Notes: a model not told the origin generated them from the sequence alone. A stretch of 64,000 bases of DNA from Cordylochernes scorpioides (GCA_030710605.1 CP092876.1:64294115-64358114); one strand, 5' to 3'; shown: positions 1 through 10,140, numbered from the stretch's first letter. Numbers and translations: made by a program.

Positions 1-72
1 CAAAGGAATAAATCCTTTATTGTGAAAAAATAGTACAAATGTGATTTTGTACTGGGATAAGGTCATAAATAA

Positions 73-196
73 AAAAATACATCTCCTTATTGGGCAACTG
101 AAAGTTGCTGATGGCTTGTGCAATCTATCTGAATAAATATCAACAAATCCATCATCAAGCAACTTTCAGTTGCCCGATAAGGAAATGTCTTTTTTA
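73..196. repeat. Palindromic MITE, family A, copy 1
   Basis: The two ends are inverted copies built around CAACTGAAAGTTGCTGATGG and its complement, separated by a short AT-rich middle. The same structure recurs at 10300-10452 and 25931-26142. There is no coding capacity. This is a non-autonomous foldback or MITE family; its superfamily is not assignable from the sequence. Confidence 0.7.
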
Positions 197-825
197 AAAT
201 CCTTTATTATTAAATCATTTATTCTTTTGTATGTTGATGGTAACAACGCTGTTACAGAAATGTCACACACTATTAATTTATTTGGATTTTATTGGATTTA
301 TTTTCTGGTAGCTCTAATCTATAATCCAAATTGTGCTTTGTCATCTTGGGAGAAATGTATTGTGGCAAAGTATTTTATCAACAGATTGTTGTTGTTCATT
401 GGAAAATGGATGTTGTTGCCATGTTTAGTCATCTTGGTAACTGACCATAATTTGGTCAAATATTCCAAGGGTCCAGAGGGGACTGCAGGGAGGTGTGGTT
501 GGACTTCTCTAAATTATATAAAAATAGTGTTTTATTTTTAAAATTTGCCTCAATTTTTTAATTGAAATGGTGCAAAATACAAATTCACTAGACAGCAGGT
601 AGAGAGTAAAAGGTAAATATTATCAGATAAGCTATTTACACATTTCTATAATATTTATCTTAAGATAAAAAGATAAAAGTTACTTGCCAATAGCTTATCT
701 GATAAACTATGAAGCAGTCTTCACACAGAGAGGAACTTAGCATCAATTGTATACTCTATATCATCTAACAAACTTTCAGATTTTAAATAATATTGAGTGG
801 TAAATGTACAGGTTTCATTTTTCTT
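197..825. other. Intergenic or intronic, no gene seen
   Basis: AT-rich sequence without convincing coding potential. Positions about 233-350 are half of the palindromic MITE found complete at 7597-7800 (shared GTAACA, TCACACACTATT and the ATAATCCAAATTGTGCTTT block). The rest is unexplained. The missing 5' exon of TBPL1 was looked for here and not found. Confidence 0.5.
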
Positions 826-1151
826 CTTCTTCTTTCTTATCTCCACTCAATCATATTAGGGTACTGGGTGAAGTTCTATGCGTCTGCCTTTGTCATTAAG
901 ACTGGGAGCGCTACTCAGTGGCAGGCCGACTTAGCTCCGAAAGAAATGGCCGCCTCTGACATCAGGAACAGACGCCATGTGCAGCTGCTCCTAACATGGA
1001 GCACAAACGCTGCTCATCCTGTATCCCTGGATCAGGAGCCCTTACAGGGTACTATCAGCCGGGCCAGCTGAGCCCAGGTTTTTTAGTGAGCTTGTTACTG
1101 CTCCCCCTCCTCCTTTTTCATCCAGGCTTGGGAACGGCAAAGGCGGAGTTG
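826..1151. repeat. Dispersed repeat, family G, copy 1
   Basis: About 325 bp of moderately GC-rich sequence that recurs in the same orientation at 47363-47676. The shared stretch runs from the TCTTCTTCTTTCTTATCTC tract to GGCAAAGGCGGAGTT. The short open frames across it differ between copies, so it is not treated as a gene. It is probably a SINE or the end of a retroelement. Confidence 0.6.
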
Positions 1152-1647
1152 GTTTTATTTTTTAAAAAAGTTATAGGAAAGTGATAAAAAAAAGTGTGCG
1201 AACAAAGAAAAATGAACAAATAAGGAATAGAGATAGGCAGGCAATAGGGGCTGCTGGAATGGCCGTCACACATAACATTTTACAGGTACATTAGGTCAGC
1301 TGACATCCCCCCAACCCACTGATATTTAGACAAGAAGGTATGGGACAAGATCTCGGTAGATGCAAATTTGTGTCATCCACCGACAATTTTTTATTTATTT
1401 TTAGATATTTAGAACGTGATTTCACTTTCTTCAGGCTTGAGACTCGGTATGTAAGGAGGTAAATTCTTGTCCAGTTTAAGGTCTCATTTGCTTCAAATGT
1501 GATTATAACAACTTAAAACCTTGGTCCTAGACGATGTTGTTATAGCGAGATTTGACTTTCTTGTGTGAAAATGTGGGTTCAACTCACTATAATAACACCA
1601 GTTGGGACCAAGATTTCTAATTGCTACAACACTTATTTTTGCTATAA
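1152..1647. other. No gene seen
   Basis: AT-rich sequence with poly-purine stretches. I see no exon-like segment, RNA gene or clear repeat boundary here. Confidence 0.4.
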
Positions 1648-2069
1648 CCATGGTTAAAACAATAAAAAATAAAAATGGCATATCCTGACCATGAGCACAT
1701 GTGCTTTACAGAAGTCAGAGCACCATCTGGTGGAACAGAAATCAACTAAACATTGATTTAGCCTGTTCCCTGATATTTGGCCAACCCAATTTCTTGATAA
1801 ATCAAGAAAAGCCATCCACGAACGCGTTTTGTCCTTTTGGCGCTCGTTAGCGTGGAGTAGGCTGTACCACTGTGACCAAAAATATTTTTGGTCCCAGAGG
1901 CTTCTTGAAAAACCAAGAAATGGGTATTTAAGGTCAAACTTGTGTAAATACGCTTAACACATGAAAAAATGAAAGAAGAAAAAAAAAAAGATAAAAAGGT
2001 CAGGTGTTGAAATCAAAAATAAAAATGGCATATCCTGACCATGAGCACATGTGCTTACAGGTTAAAACA
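1648..2069 (-). mobile_element. SINE-like insertion with 13-bp target duplication
   Basis: The 13-mer GGTTAAAACAATA occurs at 1648-1660 and again at 2057-2069, bracketing about 396 bp that starts with an A-rich tract. Inside, a roughly 45-bp segment containing ATGGCATATCCTGACCATG is present near both ends as a direct repeat. Target duplication plus A-rich end points to target-primed retrotransposition, with the tail on the left, hence minus orientation. The interior shares the GGTCCCAGAGGCTTCTTGA block with 14740-14960. Confidence 0.6.
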
Positions 2070-2152
2070 ATAGAAACTTGGGATCTTTGATGTATAATGT
2101 TATAACCATTTTGTTGCTATAATCACACTTAAAATAATTGACACTTGATGAT

Positions 2153-2324
2153 ACAGTATAACCTCCCTTTATCGGACACCCTGCTCACCTCTCTACAAAG
2201 GACAGTTTCCATTTGCAAAATTACCATTTTTACTATTTAGCAACTCTCCAGTAAGAGAACACCTCTCTCTAAAGGACACTTTGACTCTGTAATTAGGTGT
2301 CCTTTACAGGGAGGTTGTACTGTA
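2153..2324. repeat. MITE family B, copy 1
   Basis: Ends are inverted repeats (TACAGTATAACCTCC at the left, GGAGGTTGTACTGTA at the right). The interior is itself partly self-complementary, with ACCTCTCTACAAAGGACA facing TAAAGGACACTTTG. Seven more copies or fragments lie in this window. Non-coding; TA-type ends suggest mobilisation by a Tc1/mariner-like or related transposase. Confidence 0.7.
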
Positions 2325-3005
2325 TCTTTGAATTATGATGTGCGTGTTATAAACAATGTTTTATATAAGATGGAAATTTCATCCCCATTGTGTGTATGTG
2401 GGAAGATAAATAAATTTATAAACAAAATATATGTTTTGTGAACAGAACCAAGTCACAATTCTATTTTTAGTTTCCCTGTTGCAAATCAGGTGGCAACTGG
2501 AGATACTGGACTTCCTTTGTTTTGAGAACTCTTTGGCCTTTAAGCATAAATTTCATTTTTTTTTTTCCCTTCGAATTAAATCCAAAGGTTTCTAAATATT
2601 CTTCTCCCATCTTATTAATAAGAATACACTTTATTTACATGCTATTTAAAGATCACATAAAGGTCAGATCAAAAATTGGTTGGCTAATGACCTTAATTCA
2701 ATTGATGCTTTCACAGGCATGTATGTGAATTGTTTATGGGAAATCATTGCTTGAAGCACATGTATTTATTTCAACTGTCCTCCCAAAAAGAGTTGCGGCG
2801 ATATATGATCCCCTCTTTCTAAATTGTCGAAATCCGCAATCCGTTTACCATGAATGTCCTCTGTGTCTTATCCTAAATGTTGGCAGCAATTTATTGTCGG
2901 AGAGTTCTTGTCACATAGTCCTTAATATCATCCAATGCAATTCTTGTGTCTATTACTGTCTCCGTCCTTACATATCTTTACACAGAATTCCTACTGGCTT
3001 TATAT
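2325..3005. other. No gene; contains a Penelope-terminal-like fragment
   Basis: No coding region is supported. Positions about 2793-2855 match in reverse complement the left flank of the Penelope-like element at 43.4 kb (GTTGCGGCGATATATGATC and the AATCCGTTTACCATGAA block), so this is a solo end or fragment of that family. Confidence 0.55.
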
Positions 3006-3130
3006 GAACAGAACAGCCAAATACAATAGTAGAGTGCGGTCTGGTGAATTAAACTGGGTTGCTTTACTACTGATGAGCCAGGCCCCTCCTAATATTTTTC
3101 CATATCAGTAGGAACAGTAGGAAGTAGTTG
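3006..3130 (-). repeat. Dispersed repeat, family E, fragment
   Basis: Shares the diagnostic blocks of family E: ACTGATGAGCCAGGCCC, a CTCCTAATATTTTTC-like tract and CAGTAGGAACAGTAG. Other copies are at 7835, 15360, 28150, 36690, 45025 and 47110. Non-coding. Confidence 0.6.
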
Positions 3131-3282
3131 TATATGGAAAAAAAAAAACTAAATTAATTTTTACATAGTCAGATGCCTTATATTTAATAGAGGTTAAGCT
3201 ACAGAACAAAGAGCACTGCTGATGGCTGGAATTGATTGCATTCCATCTGCTCTTACTCAACTTCCATTTACAGACTGAATTG

Positions 3283-3395
3283 CACCAAACAGGACCTTTG
3301 GGAGAGGCCGCTGCTTATCATAAAACAGCTTGAGGAGCATGAACTCATGGAATTCGTGTAATCTTTACACAAGGGGATAAGAAACAACAACAAAA
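3283..3395 (+). repeat. Retroelement 3' end, CAA-rich tail
   Basis: The sequence CATGGAATTCGTGTAATC then TTTACACAAGGGGATAAG and an AACAACAAC tail recurs at 4885-4953 and 9533-9640. A shared 3' end followed by a short tandem tail is typical of LINE or SINE 3' termini. Confidence 0.55.
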
Positions 3396-4023
3396 TGCTC
3401 TGGCAGCCCATCCTCAGCTAGTTTGATGTCGTCAAATTCAACACCCCAAGGTGCTTCCAGATGAAGTGAATTCGGTATTGGATTACAGTTGCTTAAAGTA
3501 GATAATTCCATTGGGATTTTAAAGTAGGTTTGATTCATAGTGTTGTGAATTATACAATTGGTTTATACTGTATATATTAAAGTGAGTTATTGTGAAAGTT
3601 TTTTTTTTTTCTTGGAAATAAAGTTGAGAGCTTTTCTCCATTCTGTGATGATTGAGTGTGTATGTGTGGATCAGTTTCCCCAACTCTTGTGTATAAAAAC
3701 TTGGGCCTCACTTGCCCACAAGTCATTCTCTTGTGTTGCTCCGACTGAATTTGAAGCACCATCTTTGTAGCCCTTATAGATCATTCTAAGGTAGCGAGGC
3801 CGAGGTTGGATAAAATATGGTCTGGAATTAGAAGATAATAGGGTGAAGAGAATTGTGCAGAACAGAGTGGAATGGTGTTCCACGATGGCTGACCATTGAG
3901 AAGGCACTACCTGTAATGATAAACAGGCAATATACAATAACAGACCCCTAGTTGCAGAGCCAAAGTGTCCTTTATAGAGAGTTTTCCCCTTGCCTGAAAG
4001 CTGTTATTTGTTAAAAGTGGTCA

Positions 4024-4323
4024 TTGGGGGGTCGGTGGAAGGCTGGTTAAACCGTTTGATTTTCGACCACTACGACCCGGGTTCTATTCCCACATGGGAC
4101 ACTTTTTTCTGTTTAAAAAAAAAAATGTCAAATAGCCCCCGATTCTTGCAAAAGTCCAACCCCACCAGCGGGTGCAAGTATCCAAACAAGGCTCTGGCAC
4201 ATTTGTAAGTGCAAAGTCAAACTGCTTTTCACATGTGTAAACATGTGGTGCGCTTATAATAAAAGCAGTCGCTAACTACCCACCATGATTATCATGGCCT
4301 GTACCACGTGTACTAGGGATAAG
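4024..4323 (+). mobile_element. tRNA-derived SINE, family C
   Basis: The head (GGGGTCGGTGGAAGGCTGG onwards) contains a pol III B-box-like GGGTTCTATTCCC followed by an acceptor-like CACATGGGACAC. The body carries CACATGTGTAAACATGTGG and ACCATGATTATCATGGCC, both self-complementary. The 3' end is ACTAGGGATAAGC plus an A run. Related copies: 6168-6290 (body only), 13644-13873 (minus), 42789-43076, 54842-55346. Confidence 0.7.
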
Positions 4324-4662
4324 CAAAAAAAAAAAAAAAGTGGTCATTTTGGCAATACTGCACATCTACACTCCTATATCCATGCCTGGTTATAACAACA
4401 TTACTTGGGACCAAGATTATATTTATCTCAAACATGGGTGTTGCTATAGCCATGGTTAAAACAATGGGCGACTCTAAAAACTTAGAAGTTGGAAAATTTC
4501 CTGTTATGACCAAATTGCTCCTATAAAAGAGGGGATCATAACAATATTTATATATCTTAAGAAAGTGACTATTGAAATAGACAAATGTAAAGGAATTGGG
4601 AATCCAGTGGGAGTAACTATCGAACTAGAGAAATGGGAAGCAAATATATGTTCAGATATACA

Positions 4663-4817
4663 GTAAAACCTCCATGAGAGGATACTCCGACTAGAGGACA
4701 CCTCTCTACAAAGGACAATTTTTTTTGTCAAAATAACAATTTTTACTATGTAACAACAACTCTCCAGTAAGAGGACGCCTCTTCATAAAGGACACTTTTG
4801 CTCTGCAACTAGAGGTT
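4663..4817. repeat. MITE family B, copy 2
   Basis: Begins TACAGTAAAACCTCCATGAG and carries the family-B interior (GAGGACACCTCTCTACAAAG, AACTCTCCAGTAAGAGGAC), ending in GAGGTTTTACT. One end is degraded relative to copy 3. Confidence 0.65.
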
Positions 4818-4884
4818 TTACTCTATAAATAAAGTGTGCCTGGATCATGGTGCCATGATCAACGAAAGCTGCACCCCTACACCC

Positions 4885-4953
4885 CATTCCATGAGATCAT
4901 GGAATTCGTGTAATCTTTACACAAGGGGATAAGAAACAACAACAACAACACCT
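4885..4953 (+). repeat. Retroelement 3' end fragment, CAA-rich tail
   Basis: Short copy of the 3' terminus described at 3283-3395, ending in a run of CAA units. Confidence 0.5.
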
Positions 4954-5209
4954 CTATAAATAGATAATTTTATTTTTCTTCTCTCTTTCTCTTGTTTCTA
5001 TTTTTCATTGAGTGCCACAATGTCTTTAGTGAGACACCGGGCTTTATTTTTATATAGTTTAATAAAGTTGGAAGCAATGGGTAATCCAGTTTGAGGCCTC
5101 CCATGTGAGATAGTTGGAGTAGGTCATTGAGTTAGGTAGTTGTTATTTTCTAAAGGCGGTAGATTCCCGGGATGCGATTGCTCAGGAGTTGACTTCGCGT
5201 GTGTTCCAG

Positions 5210-5292
5210 ATGCTCACCATGAAGCTCCGCAAGCCTTACACAACTGCCAGCATCTGGTCATCCGGCAAAATTACCTGTACAGGCGCCACCAG
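5210..5292 (+). CDS. TBPL1: TBP-like protein 1 (TRF2), internal exon
   Basis: An 83-nt exon with acceptor GTGTGTTCCAG just before it and donor AG|GTACAG after it. It starts in phase 0 and ends with two bases of a codon. It encodes the conserved TBPL1 strand containing MKLRKPYTTASIWSSGKI, in the first half of the TBP-like saddle. The family protein is a TBP paralogue that works with TFIIA/TFIIB at promoters lacking a TATA box. Upstream exon or exons (N-terminus plus the first strands, roughly 50 residues in relatives) are not found in the first 5.2 kb, so the gene probably starts outside the window. Confidence 0.9.
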
Positions 5293-5642
5293 GTACAGTC
5301 TTCCCTTGCTCTGGTTGTTGATGCCTGGGTCCAGCCTTCTTCAGTTTACACCAGCTGCACAGACTCTTCCATCTCTTGGTCAAGGTTTCTTTGGTGCTAA
5401 GAGGTTTCTTGGTGATGACATGAGGAACCAGCCAGGTGTTTAGCACAGTTCAAACACATTTCTCACTCCCAGATTTACTGTTTTGTCAGTCATATTCAAT
5501 ATCTCTGTTCTCTCACCAGCTTATTCCATCCTGCTGTGTGCCTGGCTCCAATTTCTCACTACCTACTCCGTTCTTGCTCCTGGGACGTCAAAATACATAC
5601 ATGGATGGTTCAATGGTCACTCTTTTCTATTAAAACACACTA

Positions 5643-5821
5643 CAGTAGAACCTCTCTTTAGCTAACACCCCGCTAGCAGACACCTCCACAAAGGACAGTT
5701 TTCATTTGCAAAATTGCCATTTTTACAATTTAGCAATTCTCCTGTAAGAGGACACCTCTCCCTAAAGGACACTTTGGCTCTGCAATTAGGTGTTGTCCTT
5801 TACAGGGAGGTTCTACTGTAT
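5643..5821. repeat. MITE family B, copy 3 (best preserved)
   Basis: TACAGTAGAACCTCTC at the left and GAGGTTCTACTGTA at the right are inverted repeats. The interior pair AAAGGACAGTTTTC / CTAAAGGACACTTTGG is characteristic of the family. A second fragment (TACAGTAGAACCTCCATGAG) follows at 5857-5885. Confidence 0.75.
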
Positions 5822-6106
5822 TAATAAAAAATTCATAAATTAAAAAAAAGCATACTACAGTAGAACCTCCATGAGAGGACACTCACACTAATGGCCATCA
5901 TGGAACATCATTTCATCCCGTTCTCTTCTAATTTCTACAACTTTCTATTAGATTATCAAACTAATCCTTTCACCTTTATTATTTTCAAGGTGTAGTTACT
6001 GATATGTATATGATACTTATTTTGCTCTGCCATTTTACCATTCACCCTCCTCTATGAGTGTCAGGTAACCACACAGCTTGCAGTCTTGTAGAGACAAAAA
6101 ATATAT

Positions 6107-6391
6107 ACAGTAGAACCTCTCTATAAAGGACAGTTTTCATCGCTAAAATTACCATTTTTACTATTTAGCAAACGGGGCTCTGGCACATCTGTAAGTGCAA
6201 AGTCGAACTGCTTTTCACATGTGTAGACATGTGGTGCGCTTACAGTAAAAGCAGTTGCTAACTACCCACCATGATTATCATGGCTTTAAGATAAGAAAGA
6301 AGAATACTATTTAGCAACTCTCCTAGCAACTCTCCCTAAAGGACACTTTGGTTCTACAGCTAGGTGTCCTTTACAGAGAGGTTCTACTGTA
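6107..6391. repeat. MITE family B copy interrupted by SINE-C sequence
   Basis: Left end TACAGTAGAACCTCTC at 6107 and right end GAGGTTCTACTGTA near 6390 belong to family B. Between them, 6168-6290 is the body of SINE family C (CACATGTGTAGACATGTGG, CACCATGATTATCATGG) without its tRNA-like head. This is a nested insertion with the SINE younger than the MITE. Confidence 0.65.
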
Positions 6392-7045
6392 TATCGAAAG
6401 TATTTATAAAATTCTTTTTGGCCACATATCTATTGTATTTGTACTGTCATGGTGACGGTGTTACTTATCCCAAGAAGTTTACACCACATAGCTTCATAAA
6501 GAGTTGGACTTGAAAGATGCCAGAACCCAATTTGGTTACTTTGCACTCACTGTTTAGCGAAGTGTCTATAAAAGAGAAAGTTATCATTTACAAAAAAATA
6601 TATATATTTCTTGGTGCTTTGAACCTGGATTCTTGTTGCTGTCTGGTCCAGTTAGATTCTCATAGAACTTTTGTTTCTATAGGGAGATTATTATGGACAC
6701 TCATGGACAAAACTTGAGGAAGTGGAAAGTCTTTGTATTGCCGGTTGTTTATTTTTTAAAGGAGACAGAGGTGATTTTGTTCAGACTTTGTTATCTTGTG
6801 TCTTGAATAAAGGCCACTATGTATCAAATATATTTCTAGAGTTATTGTCTGAATCCTAATATACATGTTAAAAGATAAAACTTCCTTAAGTTTGTCTATT
6901 AGTGTATATATGCTGGTGGCCACTTCAATTTTCAGGATTCTGTTGCTGACAGTACTCTTATCAATTATTTCTCAAGCTACACAAAGTGGAGGCTACGAAA
7001 GGATTAATTTTCTGCTCCCATTGTAGAGGTTTGTGTTGGTTGCAG
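6392..7045 (+). other. TBPL1 intron sequence, no feature
   Basis: AT-rich intron between two TBPL1 exons. Only short chance frames are seen. It ends with the acceptor TTGGTTGCAG of the next exon. Confidence 0.6.
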
Positions 7046-7213
7046 CGAGGATTGCGCCAAGCTGGCTGCTCGCAAGTTTTGCCGGATCCTCCAGAAGATG
7101 GGCCACAATGTGAAGTTTGCCAACTACCGCGTGGTCAATGTCCTGGGCACCTGCTCCATGCCCTTTGACATCCGGCTACCTGCCTTTGCAGAGAAACACA
7201 GCCAGATTTCCAG
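7046..7213 (+). CDS. TBPL1: TBP-like protein 1 (TRF2), internal exon
   Basis: A 168-nt exon with acceptor GTGTTGGTTGCAG and donor CCAG|GTAACT. It completes the split codon left by the previous exon and leaves two bases for the next. It encodes the end of the first TBP-like repeat and the linker into the second, including AARKFCRILQKMGHNVKF and VLGTCSMPFDIRLPAF, which match the TBPL1 family rather than TBP itself (TBP carries its own, distinct residues here). It acts in the nucleus as a core-promoter factor. Confidence 0.93.
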
Positions 7214-7596
7214 GTAACTCACCTCCTGCCAAATAACTGAAGCTCTTGTATAAAAATGAAGGCCATCTCTCCCATAAAGAAAATGTTTAAATGACCATCT
7301 CTTCCAACTTAATGGACTCAGGTCAGTGACAAAGGCAATCCGCCAGCTTTGGCAAATTCAGAGTGTCCACGTGGAGACCATGATTTCAGGGTAATGACCC
7401 TTATTAGCCTAGGGTAGGCTTTGATTTCACGGGATCCACATTCATGAAATTCTCACAATTTTTGCCAAAGAGATGTTTAGCTGGCAAAGTGGTTAGGCCA
7501 AATCTCTGGACAAAATTTATTTGTATCTAATTTTTAACTAATATTAGAAATTTGAGCTATTTTTTTATGACACACGTTTCTTTTAAACACAAGGTA

Positions 7597-7800
7597 ATAA
7601 GACCAAATAAATAAATGGTGTGTGACATTTCGGTAACAGCATTGTTACCATCTTCAGACAAAAGTACTGTATGGTACTTTTCTGAATGGTACTACAGATT
7701 TTGTCTGAAGATGGTAACAGCGCTCTCTGTTACCGAAACATCACACACTATTTATTTATTTGGATTTGGTCTTATTACCTTGTGTTTATAATCTATAATC
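7597..7800. repeat. Palindromic MITE, family M
   Basis: Arms at about 7597-7680 and 7693-7785 are near-perfect inverted copies (AATAAATAAATGGTGTGTGA facing TCACACACTATTTATTTATT; GTTACCATCTTCAGACAAA facing its complement). A half-copy lies at 233-350. It sits inside a TBPL1 intron and is non-coding. Confidence 0.7.
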
Positions 7801-7834
7801 CAAATTGTGCTTTATCATGTTTCTTTTAAAATAT

Positions 7835-7950
7835 TTACTACTCCCTTTACTGCAATAATAAAAATAATGGGAGGGCCTGGGTCATCAGTGGTGAACCTTC
7901 CCAGTTATTTCACCAGTTTAATCTACCATACCGCTTTAATATTGTATTGG
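7835..7950 (+). repeat. Dispersed repeat, family E, copy
   Basis: Contains CTCCCTTTACTGCAATAATA, GGGAGGGCCTGG, CATCAGTGGTGAACC and a TTTCACCAGTTTAATCTACC block, in the order seen in the fuller copies at 36690 and 45025. Intronic in TBPL1. Confidence 0.65.
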
Positions 7951-8527
7951 GCTGTTTGCTTTTTATCTGATATTGAAGCTAAACTCTTGGAAATGGAATT
8001 TTAAATGAACTATGGACATATGCTCTGAGGGTACTCAGAATACATATAAATATATACACTCGTGGACATAAGGAAGTTGTACATTTTAGCATGTATAACG
8101 GGATCAGACAATAACCTTTTTTTATATATTTGATACGCAGTGACCCCTTTATTGAAGACATGAGATAACCAAGTGTGAACCAAATTGCCTGTCTCCTTAA
8201 AAAAAAAAATAGCAAAAACTTTTCCACTTCCTCAAGTTTGGTCCATGAGTGTATATATTTAATTATATATATTTACTGCCCTTTTAAATTTGTTAAATCA
8301 GTAAAAAAACTGTTCATTATATTGAAAGTTTCACACATTTGAACTCTCAAGATATTTCAACAAAATCTTATTGAGTAGGGTATGAAGGAACAATATATTT
8401 TTAGCCATATGGAAAGTTTTGCAAGTTACTTAGTTGTGAGAGCTTACATGAACAAACAAAAATGTTCACTCACTAGTTTTAAAAAACAATAAAGTGCATT
8501 TATTTAATCCAAAATATGTGTGCACAG

Positions 8528-8861
8528 CTATGAGCCAGAGCTTCACCCCGGCATCACATTCAAGGTGAAGGAGTTCGGGGCAACACTGAAGATATTCTCC
8601 ACCGGCAGCATCACCATCACAGCCCCCAGTGTCAGCAAGGTACAGAGCGCCGTGGAACATATCTTCCCTTTAGTCTACGAGTTCCAGAAGCCCAAGGCTC
8701 CCAAGCCCCAGGAGGTCATCTACCCCTCCTCCCAGCGCAGCCACCACAACCACCGCGGAGGCGGCGGCGGCGGCGGAGGCTTCACCCACCACCAGGACTT
8801 TATGGAAGAAGAAGAGGAAGAGGAATACGAGGACTTTGGGAGCGAGAACAGCTGGCATTAG
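8528..8861 (+). CDS. TBPL1: TBP-like protein 1 (TRF2), terminal exon
   Basis: Acceptor TATGTGTGCACAG precedes 8528. The exon completes the split codon to read through SYEPELHPGITFKVKEFG and IFSTGSITITAPSVSKV, the second TBP-like repeat. After the core ends near PLVYEFQK it adds about 55 residues: KAPKPQ, a His/Ser patch, eight consecutive glycines, then seven glutamates within FMEEEEEEEYEDFGSENSWH, before TAG. Vertebrate TBPL1 is about 186 residues and stops close to the end of the core, so this acidic and glycine-rich tail is extra. It is likely a disordered interaction region (inference). The 3' UTR runs to about 9030. Confidence 0.92.
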
Positions 8862-9009
8862 TCCTGAGTGTGTCTGGGGACTCCTCCTTCTTCCTTCCCT
8901 CCTTCATGGTTATTTATTGAGTGATCATCATATTGTACATTAGTGTTAATATCTCGTGTTTTTTTTTTTTAATTGTACAACATTTTTACTATAAATTCTT
9001 TTTAGAGGA

Positions 9010-9015
9010 AATAAA
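9010..9015 (+). terminator. Poly(A) signal of TBPL1
   Basis: AATAAA lies 149 nt after the TBPL1 stop codon. Cleavage is expected 15-25 nt further on, which places the transcript end very close to, or inside, the last exon of the convergent minus-strand gene. Confidence 0.7.
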
Positions 9016-9041
9016 CATTTAACTTGAGTGTGATGAGACTT

Positions 9042-9047
9042 TTTATT
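9042..9047 (-). terminator. Poly(A) signal of the 39-kb membrane-protein gene
   Basis: On the minus strand AATAAA overlaps the TAA stop codon (CAATAAAAAG). No other AATAAA is seen in the next 100 bases downstream on that strand, so it is the likely signal. Confidence 0.5.
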
Positions 9048-9360
9048 GAGATGAGGTGGCCATGAGAGGCTTGTTTCTCTGAGGCCATTTGTTGGCGTGG
9101 AGCTTGCGCGGTGTGCAGCTGGCGTACACCACAATGACGATGGCACACTGGAGGATGCCAACTGCTAGTAGACCCCAGGCCATGCCGGCTCCTGCTGCCA
9201 CAATCTGTGTTTGTGTGTGTTGGACTAGTGACCACACTGTACCTATGGTGTTGTCCTTGGTAGCTTCCTTGGTGGTGGCTGGACTTCCACATTGTACCGT
9301 GGTGGAGTTGGTCTGGGGCTCCCCAGTGGTCAGCTCGGATACCTTCTCCACCACATAGGC
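9043..9360 (-). CDS. Membrane protein (possible LolA-like family), last exon
   Basis: The acceptor CATTGTGGCAG lies just upstream on the minus strand. The exon opens in phase 0, matching the phase-0 donor of the exon at 15221-15121. It encodes AYVVEKVSELTTGEP, a Thr/Ser-rich stretch, then one long hydrophobic segment (AAGAGMAWGLLAVGILQCAI then VIVVY) that should be a transmembrane helix. A basic cytoplasmic tail of about 24 residues (TPRKLHANKWPQRN...) ends at TAA. Topology is therefore a large extracellular or lumenal part with a short C-terminal tail. Exact family is tentative; see the exon at 27809-27217. Confidence 0.75.
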   Translation of the reverse strand, partial: AYVVEKVSELTTGEPQTNSTTVQCGSPATTKEATKDNTIGTVWSLVQHTQTQIVAAGAGMAWGLLAVGILQCAIVIVVYASCTPRKLHANKWPQRNKPLMATSSQ

Positions 9361-9532
9361 CTGCCACAATGTCTACTGATACTCTTTGTCACGTGCACCT
9401 CTCTGTGAACAGGTCATCTCTGCCATTGAAGATAGAAAATAATAATAAAATCTACCCCACTTGCCCAAAATGTAGCTTGGCACCTGCAGCTCCAGAATAC
9501 AATTTAGCTTGCATTAGATGTACTAAACAGGA

Positions 9533-9650
9533 CCTTTAGGAAAGGCCACTGCTCATCATAAAACAGCTCGAGGAGCATGAACTTATGGAATTTGTGTAAT
9601 CTTTACACAAGGGGATAAGAAACAGCAACACACCTCTCTGTAAAGGATAC
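9533..9650 (+). repeat. Retroelement 3' end fragment
   Basis: Shares CATAAAACAGCTCGAGGAGC, TTTGTGTAATCTTTACAC and AAGGGGATAAGAAACA with 3283-3395. It directly precedes an RNase H fragment. Confidence 0.5.
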
Positions 9651-9657
9651 CACCTAG

Positions 9658-9855
9658 TTGCAGAACAAAAGTATCCTTCAATGGATCCCCTCACATGTTG
9701 GCATTGAAAGCAATGAAGCTGCTGATGCGCTAGCAAAAAAAGGCACAAGAGAACCCTTGCCACAGAAAAATAAACTTACTTTTAAAGAAATAGAGACAGT
9801 AGCTAAGGGGATAAGAAACAACAATAGGTTCAATAGTTTCTCAGATCTCATTTAA
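9658..9855 (+). pseudogene. RNase H fragment of a LINE
   Basis: A 65-residue frame contains LQWIPSHVGIESNEAADALA followed by KKG, the C-terminal His/Asp catalytic region of retroelement RNase H (W.P.H.GI..NE.AD..A). Nothing of the reverse transcriptase or endonuclease remains beside it, so this is a relic of the 3' part of a LINE ORF2. Confidence 0.75.
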
Positions 9856-10140
9856 AACCCAGTTTTTCTGGTCTATAATGAGATCTATTACATTTAAGAC
9901 CAAATTGGTTTATTTATAAAACATTTACTGGTTGGGAGCTTTTTTATAAAAGGATAATTATCTTCTTTTGATTGATTTACTTCTCGAGTATATGGATATA
10001 TATATGTATATGTATATGGAAATAAGATAGAATTCAGTCCCCTGAGGAGGAGAGTCAGTGAGTTACTGCCAAATGTAGAAAAGTAAATAAATCAAGAACA
10101 TTTGATGATGCTATATTCTTCTTTAACCAAATTGATTCAA

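Noticed and set aside
793-1184. Open frames of 92 and 62 codons as host exons
   Set aside because: The segment is a dispersed repeat (second copy at 47.4 kb) and the frames are not kept between copies.
8670-8858. Minus-strand frame over the TBPL1 last exon
   Set aside because: Shadow of the conserved plus-strand TBPL1 sequence; its alanine and valine runs come from the polyglycine and polyglutamate codons.
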